A stretch of 36,805 bases of DNA from Cyclobacteriaceae bacterium (GCA_958296015.1 CATQIH010000048.1:1-36805); one strand, 5' to 3'; positions 1-9,247 are shown, counted from the stretch's first letter. Made by a program: numbers and translations. Notes: generated by a model not told the origin, from the letters alone.

Positions 1-493
1 TAAACTTAATACTTAATACTTAATACTTAATACTTAATACTTAATACTTAATACTTAATACTTAATACTTAATACTTAATACTTAATACTTAATACTTAA
101 TACTTAATACTTAATACTTAATACTTAATACTTAATACTTAATACTTAATACTTAATACTTAATACTTAATACTTAATACTTAATACTTAATACTTAATA
201 CTTAATACTTAATACTTAATACTTAATACTTAATACTTAATACTTAATACTTAATACTTAATACTTAATACTTAATACTTAATACTTAATACTTAATACT
301 TAATACTTAATACTTAATACTTAATACTTAATACTTAATACTTAATACTTAATACTTAATACTTAATACTTAATACTTAATACTTAATACTTAATACTTA
401 ATACTTAATACTTAATACTTAATACTTAATACTTAATACTTAATACTTAATACTTAATACTTAATACTTAATACTTAATACTTAATACTTAAT
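1..493. repeat. 7-bp perfect tandem repeat array, 70 copies
   Basis: After the first three bases the unit ACTTAAT is repeated without a mismatch from 4 to 493, which is exactly 70 copies. The unit contains TAA, and a 7-bp period rotates through all frames, so it cannot encode protein. It lies at the window edge, so its true left end is unknown. It sits immediately upstream of a relaxase gene, where an origin of transfer or a control region is often found. It could be an iteron-like array, a simple-sequence expansion, or an assembly-edge effect. No function is proven. Confidence 0.97.
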
Positions 494-588
494 ACATAAA
501 AAGTATTAATTAGTATCTTTTATTTTATACATAATATATAAGATACAATAAATTTTTATTATTATAGATTAAGTAATAATTATTAAGT
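494..588 (+). promoter_or_regulatory. AT-rich leader of the relaxase gene, with inverted copies of the repeat unit
   Basis: About 95 bp separate the array from the relaxase start and are almost entirely A and T. TATTAAGTAT at 581-590 runs into the relaxase ATG and is the exact reverse complement of ATACTTAATA, which recurs throughout the array. AGTATTAA at 502-509 is the reverse complement of TTAATACT, also an array word. Array and leader could therefore pair. No clear ribosome binding site was found and I cannot fix a promoter. oriT or autoregulation is inference from position only. Confidence 0.45.
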
Positions 589-2175
589 ATGATTGTGAAA
601 ATTCTTTCTAACGCAGGTGGTTTTGCCGGTATCCATTACAATGAACGGAAAAACGACCAAGGTAGCAGTGAATTGCTCCTTGCTGAAAACTTTGATGCCC
701 TGGGGCACAGTGAGAACGAAGTGTCAAAAATTGACTATGTAAATTATTTAAAGATGGTTTCATCACTGAATCCGAGAGTAGACAAAAAGCAATTTCATGC
801 CATTATATCAACAAAAGGGCGAACTCATAGTCCTGAAGAACTTAAAGACATTGCTGTAGCATACTTGGAAAAAATGGGATATGGTGAGAATCCATATCTG
901 ATCTATAGTCACTCTGATACGGCTAACAATCACGTACACTTGGTAACGAGCCGGGTAAATAAGCAGGGAAAAAAGATAGATGATTCATACGAACGTGTAA
1001 GATCGCAGAAAGCAATTCAGGAAATATTAGAACAGAATCCAAAAGAGCAGCTTAAGACAATATTAAAAAGGGTATTTCAATACCAATACACAACAACTGC
1101 CCAATTTAAGCTATTGCTAGAACAACAAGGATATCGCATTCTGGAGAAAGGAGATACCTTGAAGATTATCAAACATGGTATTAAGCAGGGGACAATAGCA
1201 AAAGAATCTGTCATGCAAGAGATTGAATCCCATAAATCTATCGCGTGGAAGGCAAGAGAGCGTCAGTTACAGGCTATTTTTGATAGGTACAAGCCTGGTA
1301 TGGATACTGACAAGTTTATGCAATTTGCTAAGCAGAAATTTGGTATAGACATCGTACTACATCAGCAAAAAGGACATGATGCACCTTATGGTTATACCGT
1401 CGTGGATCATAAAGAAAAATATGTCTTTAAGGGTAGTCAAGTCATGAGTTTGAAAACATTGATGGAGAACATTCCCTTTGAGGAGAAAATCAAGCATCTA
1501 GTTCTCATTATTAAAACTATTGCAGAAAATGAAACATTGGGTTTCCGCTCACTCAATAAGGAAGTACAATCTTTGGGTTTTCAAATGAATCATCAAGGCC
1601 AAATCTTTAAGGTAGGGCAGGAGGGAGAGGTGTTGGTTTCAGCAATCGATAACGAATTACTTAGGGAAAGCAAATACAGGGATCGTGTTCAAGAAGCTGG
1701 CAGTTATCACATAGCAAATGATCGCGCCCGGAAAGCTTTGGCAAAGCTGTTTTTTGTTAACCCGGATGCTATACACCCTACGTTGAAAGAGGCATCACTG
1801 ACAAAAGAAAGACAGATTATAAAGGATAAACTGCAGGCCATTGCACAGGCTTTTACGATTAGTGAAGGATTGAAAGCACTAGATCTGGAGATTGTTAAGC
1901 ATCAGGAAGCCTATTATGTCTTGGATAAAAAGAATAAGATACTACTGGACTACAGTGATGTAAGCAATGATAAGCTTTCGATTCATCAAGCAGATGTCGT
2001 CAATTTAGATAGACTGCCCATTTATAGCGATAGATTGAACTCTAATCTTAAAGTATACGAATCACGCCTCACGCACAAGCCTACAGACATTTTTAACATC
2101 ATATCTATGCTATCTACTTACGAAGAGGAGGATGGCAGTTTGGAAACATCACAAAAAAATAAGAGAAAGAGATAA
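589..2175 (+). CDS. mobB: MobB-like relaxase/mobilisation nuclease
   Basis: This would be the conjugative relaxase, which nicks one strand at oriT and stays attached to the transferred DNA. The N-terminal ~150 residues fit the Relaxase/Mobilisation nuclease family. There is a HYNERK stretch near residues 17-22, where MOB relaxases carry an early motif, and the metal-binding three-His motif is clear at SHSDTANNHVHLV (H108, H115, H117). The remaining ~370 residues are a charged C-terminal region I cannot assign. At 528 aa it is long enough to be complete. The ATG is chosen because the protein starts MIVKILSNAGG, as Bacteroidetes MobB proteins typically begin. It is first in the operon, 31 bp before the ParA-like gene. 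The family call is secure; the symbol is used by analogy with Bacteroides elements. Confidence 0.88.
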   Translation: MIVKILSNAGGFAGIHYNERKNDQGSSELLLAENFDALGHSENEVSKIDYVNYLKMVSSLNPRVDKKQFHAIISTKGRTHSPEELKDIAVAYLEKMGYGENPYLIYSHSDTANNHVHLVTSRVNKQGKKIDDSYERVRSQKAIQEILEQNPKEQLKTILKRVFQYQYTTTAQFKLLLEQQGYRILEKGDTLKIIKHGIKQGTIAKESVMQEIESHKSIAWKARERQLQAIFDRYKPGMDTDKFMQFAKQKFGIDIVLHQQKGHDAPYGYTVVDHKEKYVFKGSQVMSLKTLMENIPFEEKIKHLVLIIKTIAENETLGFRSLNKEVQSLGFQMNHQGQIFKVGQEGEVLVSAIDNELLRESKYRDRVQEAGSYHIANDRARKALAKLFFVNPDAIHPTLKEASLTKERQIIKDKLQAIAQAFTISEGLKALDLEIVKHQEAYYVLDKKNKILLDYSDVSNDKLSIHQADVVNLDRLPIYSDRLNSNLKVYESRLTHKPTDIFNIISMLSTYEEEDGSLETSQKNKRKR

Positions 2176-2206
2176 CAAAATTATCATTCACTAAATGATC
2201 TAACTT

Positions 2207-2842
2207 ATGAACATTATTTTCGCCAATCAGAAAGGGGGGTCGGGAAAAACTACCCACTGTAACTTGTTTGCAAATTATCTGGTCCTACAAAAAAAGCAAG
2301 AATTGCTGGTATTGGATATGGATTTTCAGTCGAGCATCAAAAGCCAGTGGGACGCTGACCGAGAAAATTATGATAACCCTTCATTATACGAGGTCATTGA
2401 TATTGACCTTTCAGAAAGTGCCTCTTTAATGGACCAGCTTACCAATGTGGAAGGACATATTATCATTGATCTGCCTGGGAGAGTAGATGATGACCATCTT
2501 GTTCCAGTATTTCAAAAAGCAAACCTAGCTATTTGCCCTTTTGCTTATGATCAGAAGACCTTTGAGAGCACACTAGTCACCGCCCAGGTCATTCGGCATA
2601 TCAATCCAAAAATACCCATTGTTTTTATCCCTAACCGGCTAAAAGCAGGTGCGAAATATAAGTTAACAGAGCAAGTCAATCAGACCCTTGCGCAATTTGG
2701 CGTTATTACACCTGCGCTTCCTGATAAGGTAGCATTTCAACGCATAGATACGCTCACTATTCCTGAAGATATTAGCCAGGAAGTTACGCAGACATATGAT
2801 TTCATCTATGACCGCTATCTTATTTCTGAGAAAGTAAAATAA
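2207..2842 (+). CDS. traA: ParA/MinD-like ATPase (TraA-type)
   Basis: A 211-aa P-loop ATPase of the ParA/Soj/MinD class. The deviant Walker A motif KGGSGKTT occupies residues 9-16, followed by the VLDMDFQSS segment near residue 37 and a DLPG Walker B-like segment near residue 88. Such proteins open the tra operons of Bacteroides conjugative transposons (TraA) and resemble plasmid partition ATPases. No ParB partner is recognisable, so a role in positioning the transfer machinery is as likely as segregation. It is followed after ~57 AT-rich bases by a DUF3408-like gene. The family is confident; the exact role is inferred from position. Confidence 0.88.
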   Translation: MNIIFANQKGGSGKTTHCNLFANYLVLQKKQELLVLDMDFQSSIKSQWDADRENYDNPSLYEVIDIDLSESASLMDQLTNVEGHIIIDLPGRVDDDHLVPVFQKANLAICPFAYDQKTFESTLVTAQVIRHINPKIPIVFIPNRLKAGAKYKLTEQVNQTLAQFGVITPALPDKVAFQRIDTLTIPEDISQEVTQTYDFIYDRYLISEKVK

Positions 2843-2899
2843 TATTTAAATAAATTTTGTATAAAATTTTTGTTTTTATACTAAAAATGTATATCTGCT

Positions 2900-3322
2900 A
2901 TGAGTACGGAAAAATTAGACATTAAAACACTTGCCAGAAACCTTAAAGATGGGGTAAAGTCTCCGGCTTTAGAAGAGCAAGTTCCAGATGAAGAAAAAAC
3001 AACTGATAAGCCTGAACAAAAAGCCAAGGCTAATGCTGAAAAAGAATCAGTAAAAAAGAAGGTTAAAACGTCTGTTCAGGAAAAACAAGTTGCCTCATTT
3101 TATGCGATGATTGAAGAAATCAATGCTATTGAGGAATATGATCATGAGGGAATGGTTTATATTGATTCAGACATTCATGATGTGCTGAAAAAACTTAAAA
3201 ATTCAACCAAACTAAAAATATACTCCCTGGCAAATCATCTATTTGCAACATGGATTGAACAGCACCAGGAAGCTATCAATGATGTAATCAATAAACCGAA
3301 GAAAAATAAATTTTTGAAGTAG
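2900..3322 (+). CDS. DUF3408-like small transfer protein (TraB-type)
   Basis: A 140-aa protein in two parts. Residues ~20-62 are a low-complexity Lys/Glu-rich linker. The C-terminal half has MVYIDSDIHDVLKKLKNSTK followed by a helical stretch, the pattern of DUF3408 proteins, which are thought to carry a ribbon-helix-helix-like fold. In Bacteroidetes conjugative elements a DUF3408 protein commonly follows the TraA ATPase, as here. It may be a DNA-binding accessory of the ParA-like protein, but that is inference. The upstream ~57 bp are strongly AT-rich and could hold an internal promoter; I could not match a consensus. Confidence 0.65.
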   Translation: MSTEKLDIKTLARNLKDGVKSPALEEQVPDEEKTTDKPEQKAKANAEKESVKKKVKTSVQEKQVASFYAMIEEINAIEEYDHEGMVYIDSDIHDVLKKLKNSTKLKIYSLANHLFATWIEQHQEAINDVINKPKKNKFLK

Positions 3323-3363
3323 GCTCGCCATATGCAAGCCTGCCCTGTTAACCTTGATCGTTT

Positions 3364-3768
3364 ATGGAATGGCTTGCTTTTTTAAAATGCTATTTTGGCA
3401 TCATGATACCCTATTATAGTATCATTATCCTATATGATTTATTTGTAGGGGCAAAAAAGATACGCCCTCTGGACGAAACTGAAATTTCTTATGATGTCAA
3501 AGATTTGTTGGAAGGTACAGAGCCAACACAACAGATTGGACCCAGGCAAGACGAGAAATTTCCAGAGGATAACAGCAATGCAAAAGAGCAACAAAACTTA
3601 GAAAAGCCTGTCCTTCATGAAGAGCAGCTGCCTAGTGATTCGGGTACATATAGTAAGGAAGGGTCTGATAGCCAAATTACCTTCAAGCAACCTCCTCAGG
3701 GGCAAGGAATTCCGTTGGCAGAATTCATTGAAACGGCAAAAGCCATCAGCAGGGGCATTGAATTTTAG
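3364..3768 (+). CDS. TraD-like single-pass membrane protein
   Basis: 134 aa. One hydrophobic segment lies at about residues 4-28 (FLKCYFGIMIPYYSIIILYD), followed by a polar, Gln/Glu/Ser-rich tail with no recognisable domain. In Bacteroides-type tra operons a small protein of this architecture (TraC/TraD) precedes TraE, which is its position here. It probably sits in the inner membrane as a structural or accessory part of the type IV system. No catalytic motif is visible. The assignment rests on position and topology. Confidence 0.5.
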   Translation: MEWLAFLKCYFGIMIPYYSIIILYDLFVGAKKIRPLDETEISYDVKDLLEGTEPTQQIGPRQDEKFPEDNSNAKEQQNLEKPVLHEEQLPSDSGTYSKEGSDSQITFKQPPQGQGIPLAEFIETAKAISRGIEF

Positions 3769-3814
3769 TATTTAGTTACATCTATATTTCATATTTACTT
3801 TAATTTATTCTCTT

Positions 3815-4111
3815 ATGAAAAAAGTCTCAGTTTTATGGCTAGTCACTTTAGCCGCAGTGAACAGCGTATTGGCACAAGGGGCTGCTGGAATTGATGCAGC
3901 ATCCAGCGAGGTAGCTGCCTATTTTGATCCGGTTGATGGGTTGATCCTTTCTATTGCAGCCGTTGTAGCATTAGTAGGTGGTTGCGTCGTCTTTATCAGA
4001 TGGCAAAGCAAATCAAGTAACAACGTGCCAGGCGAAATCCTTGGATGGGTAGGAGCCTGTGTTTTTGTACTCTTGATAGGGGTATTTGTCAAAGCACTAT
4101 TCGGTTTATAA
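3815..4111 (+). CDS. traE: TraE, DUF4134 conjugation protein (VirB2-like)
   Basis: 98 aa. A signal-peptide-like N-terminus (MKKVSVLWLVTLAAVNSVLAQ) precedes a short periplasmic stretch and two hydrophobic helices around residues 45-62 and 76-95. Between them lies an R-W-Q segment like that of DUF4134 proteins. Size, topology and location directly before TraF and TraG match TraE of Bacteroidetes conjugative elements, which is thought to be the pilin-like (VirB2-type) component. The start follows 46 non-coding bases. Confidence 0.82.
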   Translation: MKKVSVLWLVTLAAVNSVLAQGAAGIDAASSEVAAYFDPVDGLILSIAAVVALVGGCVVFIRWQSKSSNNVPGEILGWVGACVFVLLIGVFVKALFGL

Positions 4112-4123
4112 ACCTGGAGCGTA

Positions 4124-4432
4124 ATGATTAAATCTGAAAGAAACGAGTATGAAATCTACAGGGGACTGCAACGTCCCCTGGTGCTCTATATGTTTAAAGG
4201 AAGATTTATCTACACCGGTGTAGGAAGCATCTTTGCAGGATTGATCTGTACGCTAGTCGTCCTTTCTCAGGCTGGATTAATATGGGGGTTACTCACGCTG
4301 TGCCTTGTTTCCGGGGGAGGACTGGTATACACCGCATTAGGACAACGTCAGGGGTTGCACCGGAAGACACGCAGTAAAGGAATCTACATCATTGAAACCA
4401 GGATACATCGTCAGCATGGGACAAAAAGCTAA
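4124..4432 (+). CDS. traF: TraF, DUF4133 conjugation protein (VirB3-like)
   Basis: 102 aa with the DUF4133 opening pattern YEIYRGLQRPLVLYMFKGRFIY and two adjacent transmembrane helices (about residues 30-48 and 52-72), the topology of VirB3-like subunits. It begins 12 bp after TraE, with GGAG upstream of the ATG as a plausible ribosome binding site. Its 3' end overlaps the TraG reading frame, which suggests translational coupling. VirB3 partners work with the VirB4 ATPase, encoded next. Confidence 0.85.
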   Translation: MIKSERNEYEIYRGLQRPLVLYMFKGRFIYTGVGSIFAGLICTLVVLSQAGLIWGLLTLCLVSGGGLVYTALGQRQGLHRKTRSKGIYIIETRIHRQHGTKS

Positions 4433-6884
4433 AGCTTTTAAAAGTCCGTATATAGGCACGGATACAGAAGAATACAGTTTGCTGTATACTAAAAACGGAG
4501 ATTGTTCGGTTGTAATGCACATCCTAAATCCAGTATTGACCTATAGTGCTGATACCAAAGACTATTATGCGTTTCACGCTCTCATGGACAATATAATCAA
4601 ATCACTGGGAGCCGGTCATACGGTTCAAAAGCAGGATGTATTCACCAAGAGACAATATAAAAGTAAAGCTTGCGATGATTTCCTAAGCCAAAAATTTCAA
4701 GAGCACTTTGATGGAAGGGAATATACACAAATTGATACTTATCTGGTGCTTACCAGGAACAATAATCGCGGCATGTTCTATCAGTATGATCGCAGAGAGT
4801 TTGAGCAATTTAAAAGAAACATCCAAAAGATTTATGGTCAACTGGAAGCTAAGAGAATGGAACCCAATGTCTTGTCAGAAACTGCGCTCAAGCAATATAC
4901 CAGAAGGATGATGACACTTAATTTTACGGATAATGCCTTTTCACTAAGCAACATCAAAAGTAGCTATGAACATCTTAGTCTGGGCAGTGAAATTATTAAA
5001 TGTATCAGTCTGGTGGATGTTGATGAAATGGCGTTGCCCGAACTAATAAAGCCATACAAAGACAGTCGGGAGACCAAGGCCACGCTTTATCCAATCCCCG
5101 CTGATCTAATGGGGTTTCTATATCATGTGCCTGAGTACCAGACTATGGTGTACAACCAGGTGCTGAGTTTACCGGATCAATCCGTTCAAATTGCTCGATT
5201 GAAGGCGAAAAGACGAAAGCATAGCAATGTGCCTGATCCGGCCAACGAAGTATGTATCAATGATATTGATGCCTTGCTAAAAAGTGTTGCCAACAGTTCA
5301 CAGCTCATTGTTCAGACGCACTTTAATGTAATGCTTAAGGCCAGCTTGCATAAAGCCGATAAAGCAACTGACTTTATTGAAAACGCTCTGTTTGATCTTG
5401 GGATGATTACCTCTAAGAATACCTACAATCAAATGGAACTCTACCGCGCTTCTCTGCCTGGCAACACCGGTGAACTAAAAGATTACGATAAATTTCTGAC
5501 AAGTTCAGACGCTGCTTTGTGTCTGTTTTTTAAAGAAAAGTCTCCCAAAGATGAACAATCAGACTTTCAGGTTTACTATACAGACCGTAAAGGCAAGCCT
5601 ATTATCATTGATACATGCGATCTGCCCGTGGCCACGCAAAGAACCAACAACAGAAACTTCTTTGTATTAGGACCTTCGGGTTCTGGAAAATCCTTCAACA
5701 TGAATCACCTGGTTCGTCAGTATGTACTCAATGGTATGGACGTGGTGATGGTAGATACAGGCCATAGTTACTGGGGACTTTGTGCCTACTATCAGGGACG
5801 ATACATTACCTATACCGAAGAGCATCCTATCACGATGAATCCTTTCAGAATAGATGAAGCAGAATATAACGAAGAGAAAAGAGAATTTTTAGTGTCTTTG
5901 CTAGGTATCTGTTGGAAGGGGGCGGAAGGTTACCTAACCGGTGTAGAGCATACCGTACTTTCTTCGGTCATCAAACAGTATTATCACCAGTTCTTCACTG
6001 GTAAACATCCTGACAAGCAGCAACTCTCGTTCAATACGTTTTTTGAGTATAGCTTGGTAAAGATCAAAGAAATTATGGTATCAGAAGAGATTGAGTTTAA
6101 CATCACAGAGTACCGCTACATTCTCAAGAAATTCTACCAGGGAGGACAATACGCCCAGATTCTCAACGACGAAACAGATAGATCGCTGTTTGATGAACCC
6201 TTTATTGTCTTTGAAATAGATGCCATCAAAGACCATAAGATACTTTCTCCTATCACCACGATTATCATCATGGATGTCTTTATCCAAAAGATGCGTAACA
6301 AAAATGGAAGAAAAGCCTTGGTCATTGAAGAGGCATGGAAAGCCATTGCCAGTCCACTGATGGCTGAATACATTTTATATCTGTACAAAACCGCCCGAAA
6401 GTTCTGGGGTATCATTGGCATTGTTACCCAGGACCTGGAAGACATCATCAATAGCGATATTGTTAAAAACAGCATCATCAGCAATTCCGGTACGCTGTTT
6501 TTGCTCGATCAGGAGAACTTGCAGGAAGACTATGAGCAGGTAGCCAAGCTGCTTAGCCTGGGGGAAATAGAGCAGCGAAAAATATTTACCATTAATAAGC
6601 TGGCCAACCAAGATGGGCGGGGCAGATTCAAGGAAGTATATATACGAAGGGGAAATACCGGAGAGGTGTATGGCGTGGAAAACTCTATCTACGAGTACTT
6701 GACCTTTACAACCGAAAAGGTTGAAAAGGATGCCGTTCAGGCATACATAAAGCAGTACGGTAGTTTGGAAGACGGACTAGAATGCTTCGTGAAAGATTTC
6801 AATCATTCCAGGTTAAGCCTTTTGGCATTCGCTAAGAAAGTAAATCAATCCTCTCATGACTTTCAGCTAGAAGTTATCACATGA
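4392..6884 (+). CDS. traG: TraG, VirB4-family conjugation ATPase
   Basis: An 830-aa cytoplasmic ATPase that would power assembly of the conjugative pilus and substrate transfer. Walker A GPSGSGKS lies at residues ~427-434 and Walker B LVIEEAWKA near residues 642-650, the usual spacing in the TraG family of Bacteroidetes conjugative transposons. The N-terminal ~400 residues form the VirB4 N-domain, which contacts the VirB3-like TraF. The length is normal and the frame uninterrupted. Two starts are possible: the first ATG overlaps traF by 41 bp, while a second at 4416 gives MGQKAKAF and a 17-bp overlap. I favour 4416 slightly because family members align from about there. Confidence 0.93.
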   Translation: MKPGYIVSMGQKAKAFKSPYIGTDTEEYSLLYTKNGDCSVVMHILNPVLTYSADTKDYYAFHALMDNIIKSLGAGHTVQKQDVFTKRQYKSKACDDFLSQKFQEHFDGREYTQIDTYLVLTRNNNRGMFYQYDRREFEQFKRNIQKIYGQLEAKRMEPNVLSETALKQYTRRMMTLNFTDNAFSLSNIKSSYEHLSLGSEIIKCISLVDVDEMALPELIKPYKDSRETKATLYPIPADLMGFLYHVPEYQTMVYNQVLSLPDQSVQIARLKAKRRKHSNVPDPANEVCINDIDALLKSVANSSQLIVQTHFNVMLKASLHKADKATDFIENALFDLGMITSKNTYNQMELYRASLPGNTGELKDYDKFLTSSDAALCLFFKEKSPKDEQSDFQVYYTDRKGKPIIIDTCDLPVATQRTNNRNFFVLGPSGSGKSFNMNHLVRQYVLNGMDVVMVDTGHSYWGLCAYYQGRYITYTEEHPITMNPFRIDEAEYNEEKREFLVSLLGICWKGAEGYLTGVEHTVLSSVIKQYYHQFFTGKHPDKQQLSFNTFFEYSLVKIKEIMVSEEIEFNITEYRYILKKFYQGGQYAQILNDETDRSLFDEPFIVFEIDAIKDHKILSPITTIIIMDVFIQKMRNKNGRKALVIEEAWKAIASPLMAEYILYLYKTARKFWGIIGIVTQDLEDIINSDIVKNSIISNSGTLFLLDQENLQEDYEQVAKLLSLGEIEQRKIFTINKLANQDGRGRFKEVYIRRGNTGEVYGVENSIYEYLTFTTEKVEKDAVQAYIKQYGSLEDGLECFVKDFNHSRLSLLAFAKKVNQSSHDFQLEVIT

Positions 6885-6913
6885 CAGACATACTTTAAGA
6901 ACTATACGTGACT

Positions 6914-7603
6914 ATGATATCTACAATGATTCATATACCCAAGCACACTTTTATTGCTATAGCTATCCTGCTATTTTGTACCTGTCATGCTACTGGACAG
7001 ACGCTTGTTTTTGATCCTGCTGTAGTCTCTACCTTAGTGATAAACCATACAGCCCAACAGGAAGTGCTCAAAGATATTAAGGACAATGAGGGTAAGATTG
7101 CCGGTTATCAGCTTGCCATCACCGCGCAAATGGAGAAGATTCGGGAGATTAAAGACAAAATGTACACATCGCTTAAAACAGTTCAAGGTGTTGTGCAAAA
7201 TGCCAAAGACATTGTATATGCTTCCCAGGTGGCCAGGGATATTGGCAAATATCAAAAAGAAATGATGGATCTGGCAGGGGAAGAACCTGCCCTAACGGTA
7301 GTTGCAGCCAAAACCGAACTGGCACTTGTCAACCGGACGGCAGATCTGTTCCTGTATATCTATAGCATTGCTATGGTGGGAGGTGATATTAATCTGATGG
7401 ATAATGCTGAAAGACTAAAAATTATCCGGCATGTCATTGATGAACTACGAGTCATGCGGGGCCTGGCCTATAGTGTGGTGCGCCGGATGCGGGTAGCTCG
7501 TCGGGCAGGAATCATCCGTACCCTGAACCCTCTTGGCATTTACTATCCCAATAATGGGGCGGCTATTGCAAAATCACTGATAGACGAAATCAAAAGAAAA
7601 TGA
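6914..7603 (+). CDS. Secreted conjugation protein, TraI/DUF4141-like position
   Basis: About 230 aa. A signal peptide (IAIAILLFCTCHATGQ) is followed by a long helical region (residues ~40-125) rich in Lys, Glu and Gln, then an Arg-rich C-terminal segment around VVRRMRVARRAG. Placement right after the VirB4 ATPase and the helical exported architecture match the TraI (DUF4141) slot of Bacteroides elements, where a VirB5-like minor pilus role has been suggested. Sequence similarity to DUF4141 is not obvious to me. ATGs at 6914 and 6926 are both usable, and a GTG lies at 6908. The gene overlaps the next by 4 bp (ATGA), so the two are probably translated together. Confidence 0.6.
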   Translation: MISTMIHIPKHTFIAIAILLFCTCHATGQTLVFDPAVVSTLVINHTAQQEVLKDIKDNEGKIAGYQLAITAQMEKIREIKDKMYTSLKTVQGVVQNAKDIVYASQVARDIGKYQKEMMDLAGEEPALTVVAAKTELALVNRTADLFLYIYSIAMVGGDINLMDNAERLKIIRHVIDELRVMRGLAYSVVRRMRVARRAGIIRTLNPLGIYYPNNGAAIAKSLIDEIKRK

Positions 7604-8220
7604 AAGGACGCCTATTAACTATAGTTATATCGCTGATGCTCATTGTATATCCTGTATCGGCACAGACAGTGATGCAAGTGAATGGACGCCCTGTCCGAAG
7701 GCAACTCGAAAGCATGGTCGTCATGCGATGGAATAAGAAATATTTCAGGCCACAGTGGTATTACAAGCTTTTTCATAACAAGTACCGAAAGGGAGAAGAT
7801 AGGAGAACCTTATTACAGCTTCTGCCGACTGCCGGATTGTTACAAGTCAACGAAAACAAGGCTGATCAGCAAAAAGAGGATACTGATGAGGTAGGCCGCC
7901 AGGAACTGTGGAGCTATATCAATCATACATCCAATGCTCATTACTATCTTATTTTTCAAGCCAAATTTGATAAGCTGGAAAAAGACATCAAGGCATTGAT
8001 AGGGCAGGGTAGGAGCTTGGGTATGGAAGCCTCTGTTGTTGAGCGTATGCACCAAGAACTGGATAGATTAAAGGATGAGATCAACATTATCAAAGACGGC
8101 TATCTTGATGAAGGAATTAAGAGTGAGGAATTTTTGCACATTGAGCAAGAAATGCAAGCACTCAAAGGGCTAATCAGCGAGTTGCTGCACGTCTATAGTA
8201 TTCGTATTAGATACCAATAG
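7600..8220 (+). CDS. Exported hypothetical conjugation protein (possibly DUF5045-like)
   Basis: 206 aa with an N-terminal signal peptide (LLTIVISLMLIVYPVSAQT), then a basic, aromatic-rich segment (residues ~40-65, with RWNKKYFRPQWYYKLF) and a coiled-coil-prone C-terminal half. No catalytic motif. It is coupled to the upstream gene by an ATGA overlap and lies 9 bp before traJ, so it is part of the transfer operon. I recall DUF5045-type proteins in this slot of other Bacteroidetes plasmids but cannot confirm the match. A periplasmic structural role is inference. Confidence 0.5.
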   Translation: MKGRLLTIVISLMLIVYPVSAQTVMQVNGRPVRRQLESMVVMRWNKKYFRPQWYYKLFHNKYRKGEDRRTLLQLLPTAGLLQVNENKADQQKEDTDEVGRQELWSYINHTSNAHYYLIFQAKFDKLEKDIKALIGQGRSLGMEASVVERMHQELDRLKDEINIIKDGYLDEGIKSEEFLHIEQEMQALKGLISELLHVYSIRIRYQ

Positions 8221-8229
8221 CCGATAATC

Positions 8230-9225
8230 ATGAGAGAACTTATCGACCGAAACATGATGAGCTTGCTGGATGGGCTATTTCTGTCTATGCGGGATTACAT
8301 GGATGTGTTTATCGCTGATGCGCAGGCACTGATGGCTATTTTTATGCTCTTGTATTTTGGATTAAAGGCTTTCGGCATGATAGCCGGTGATGAGCGATGG
8401 GATATTATGCCTCTGCTACGTCCCTTTGCTTTAGCCTTTGTGGTCATCTATTGGGGACAATTTATAGATTTATTCAACGTGCTTACTGATAACGTCATTA
8501 ATGAAACCAGTCAAAGCCTGTTCAATGATCGTATTGACCAGATTGATGCGGTGATGCTGCAACGACACGAACTACTGCAAAAGGTTGCTGAAGAACTCAT
8601 TGCCCGCAGTGCAGAAATAGAAGAAGTACAGAATATCCAGCAGGAAAATAAATCAGTAGAAATTATGGGTGTTGACATCAGTAGTTTGTTTGATGGCCTG
8701 AAGGGTTATTACATCCTGATCATGAGTAAGCTAAAATACTGGTTGATTAATGTGGTGGAATATGTGATGGTTGCTATTTTCCAGGCTTGTGCCTACATTC
8801 CGTTTTTTCTACAAGTGATCTTCTCTGGTCTGCTTGTTGTCTTAGGGCCTTTTTCCTTTGCTTTCAGCATACTTCCTGTCTTTAGAAACGAATACGCGCA
8901 TTGGATCGCCCGTTACTTCTCTGCCGCTATACTGGGAGGTATCGGATACATTGTACTATCCCTGGCCCTGGTGGTTTTACAGTATGGTCTGGAGCGGGAA
9001 ATAGAAGTTCTCCAGTATGTCATGCAAGACGAAGCTGCCTTTTTAGTCTATGTGACTCAAAGCGATACTTCTACCTTGTTTTTAGCTTCCCTCGCCCTGG
9101 GTGCTTTTGCCATGCTGACTGTGCCCATCATTAGTACCTGGGTGCTGCATACCTACGGCGTAGGTGCTGCGGTCAGCACTTTGACCCGGGCTTCCTTATC
9201 GGCGGGAAGTCATATGACGAAATGA
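8230..9225 (+). CDS. traJ: TraJ, VirB6-like polytopic membrane protein
   Basis: 331 aa with several hydrophobic helices: near residues 33-52, 61-82, then a polar loop, then clusters near 160-215, 225-255 and 275-310. This is the topology of the VirB6-like TraJ proteins of Bacteroidetes elements, inner-membrane components of the translocation channel. Its position between the exported proteins and TraK is canonical. The central loop (~residues 95-155) is charged and helical. The start ATG lies 9 bp after the preceding stop. No defects were seen. Confidence 0.83.
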   Translation: MRELIDRNMMSLLDGLFLSMRDYMDVFIADAQALMAIFMLLYFGLKAFGMIAGDERWDIMPLLRPFALAFVVIYWGQFIDLFNVLTDNVINETSQSLFNDRIDQIDAVMLQRHELLQKVAEELIARSAEIEEVQNIQQENKSVEIMGVDISSLFDGLKGYYILIMSKLKYWLINVVEYVMVAIFQACAYIPFFLQVIFSGLLVVLGPFSFAFSILPVFRNEYAHWIARYFSAAILGGIGYIVLSLALVVLQYGLEREIEVLQYVMQDEAAFLVYVTQSDTSTLFLASLALGAFAMLTVPIISTWVLHTYGVGAAVSTLTRASLSAGSHMTK

Positions 9226-9247
9226 TGATCATCAAAACATATCAGCT

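Noticed and set aside
1-493. CRISPR array or eukaryote-type telomere
   Set aside because: No spacers, and the unit is only 7 bp. A telomere-like reading rests only on the array being at the window edge, and the adjacent genes are bacterial.
6134-6611. Minus-strand open frames inside traG
   Set aside because: Shadows of a well-supported VirB4-type ATPase frame; no start signals or homology.
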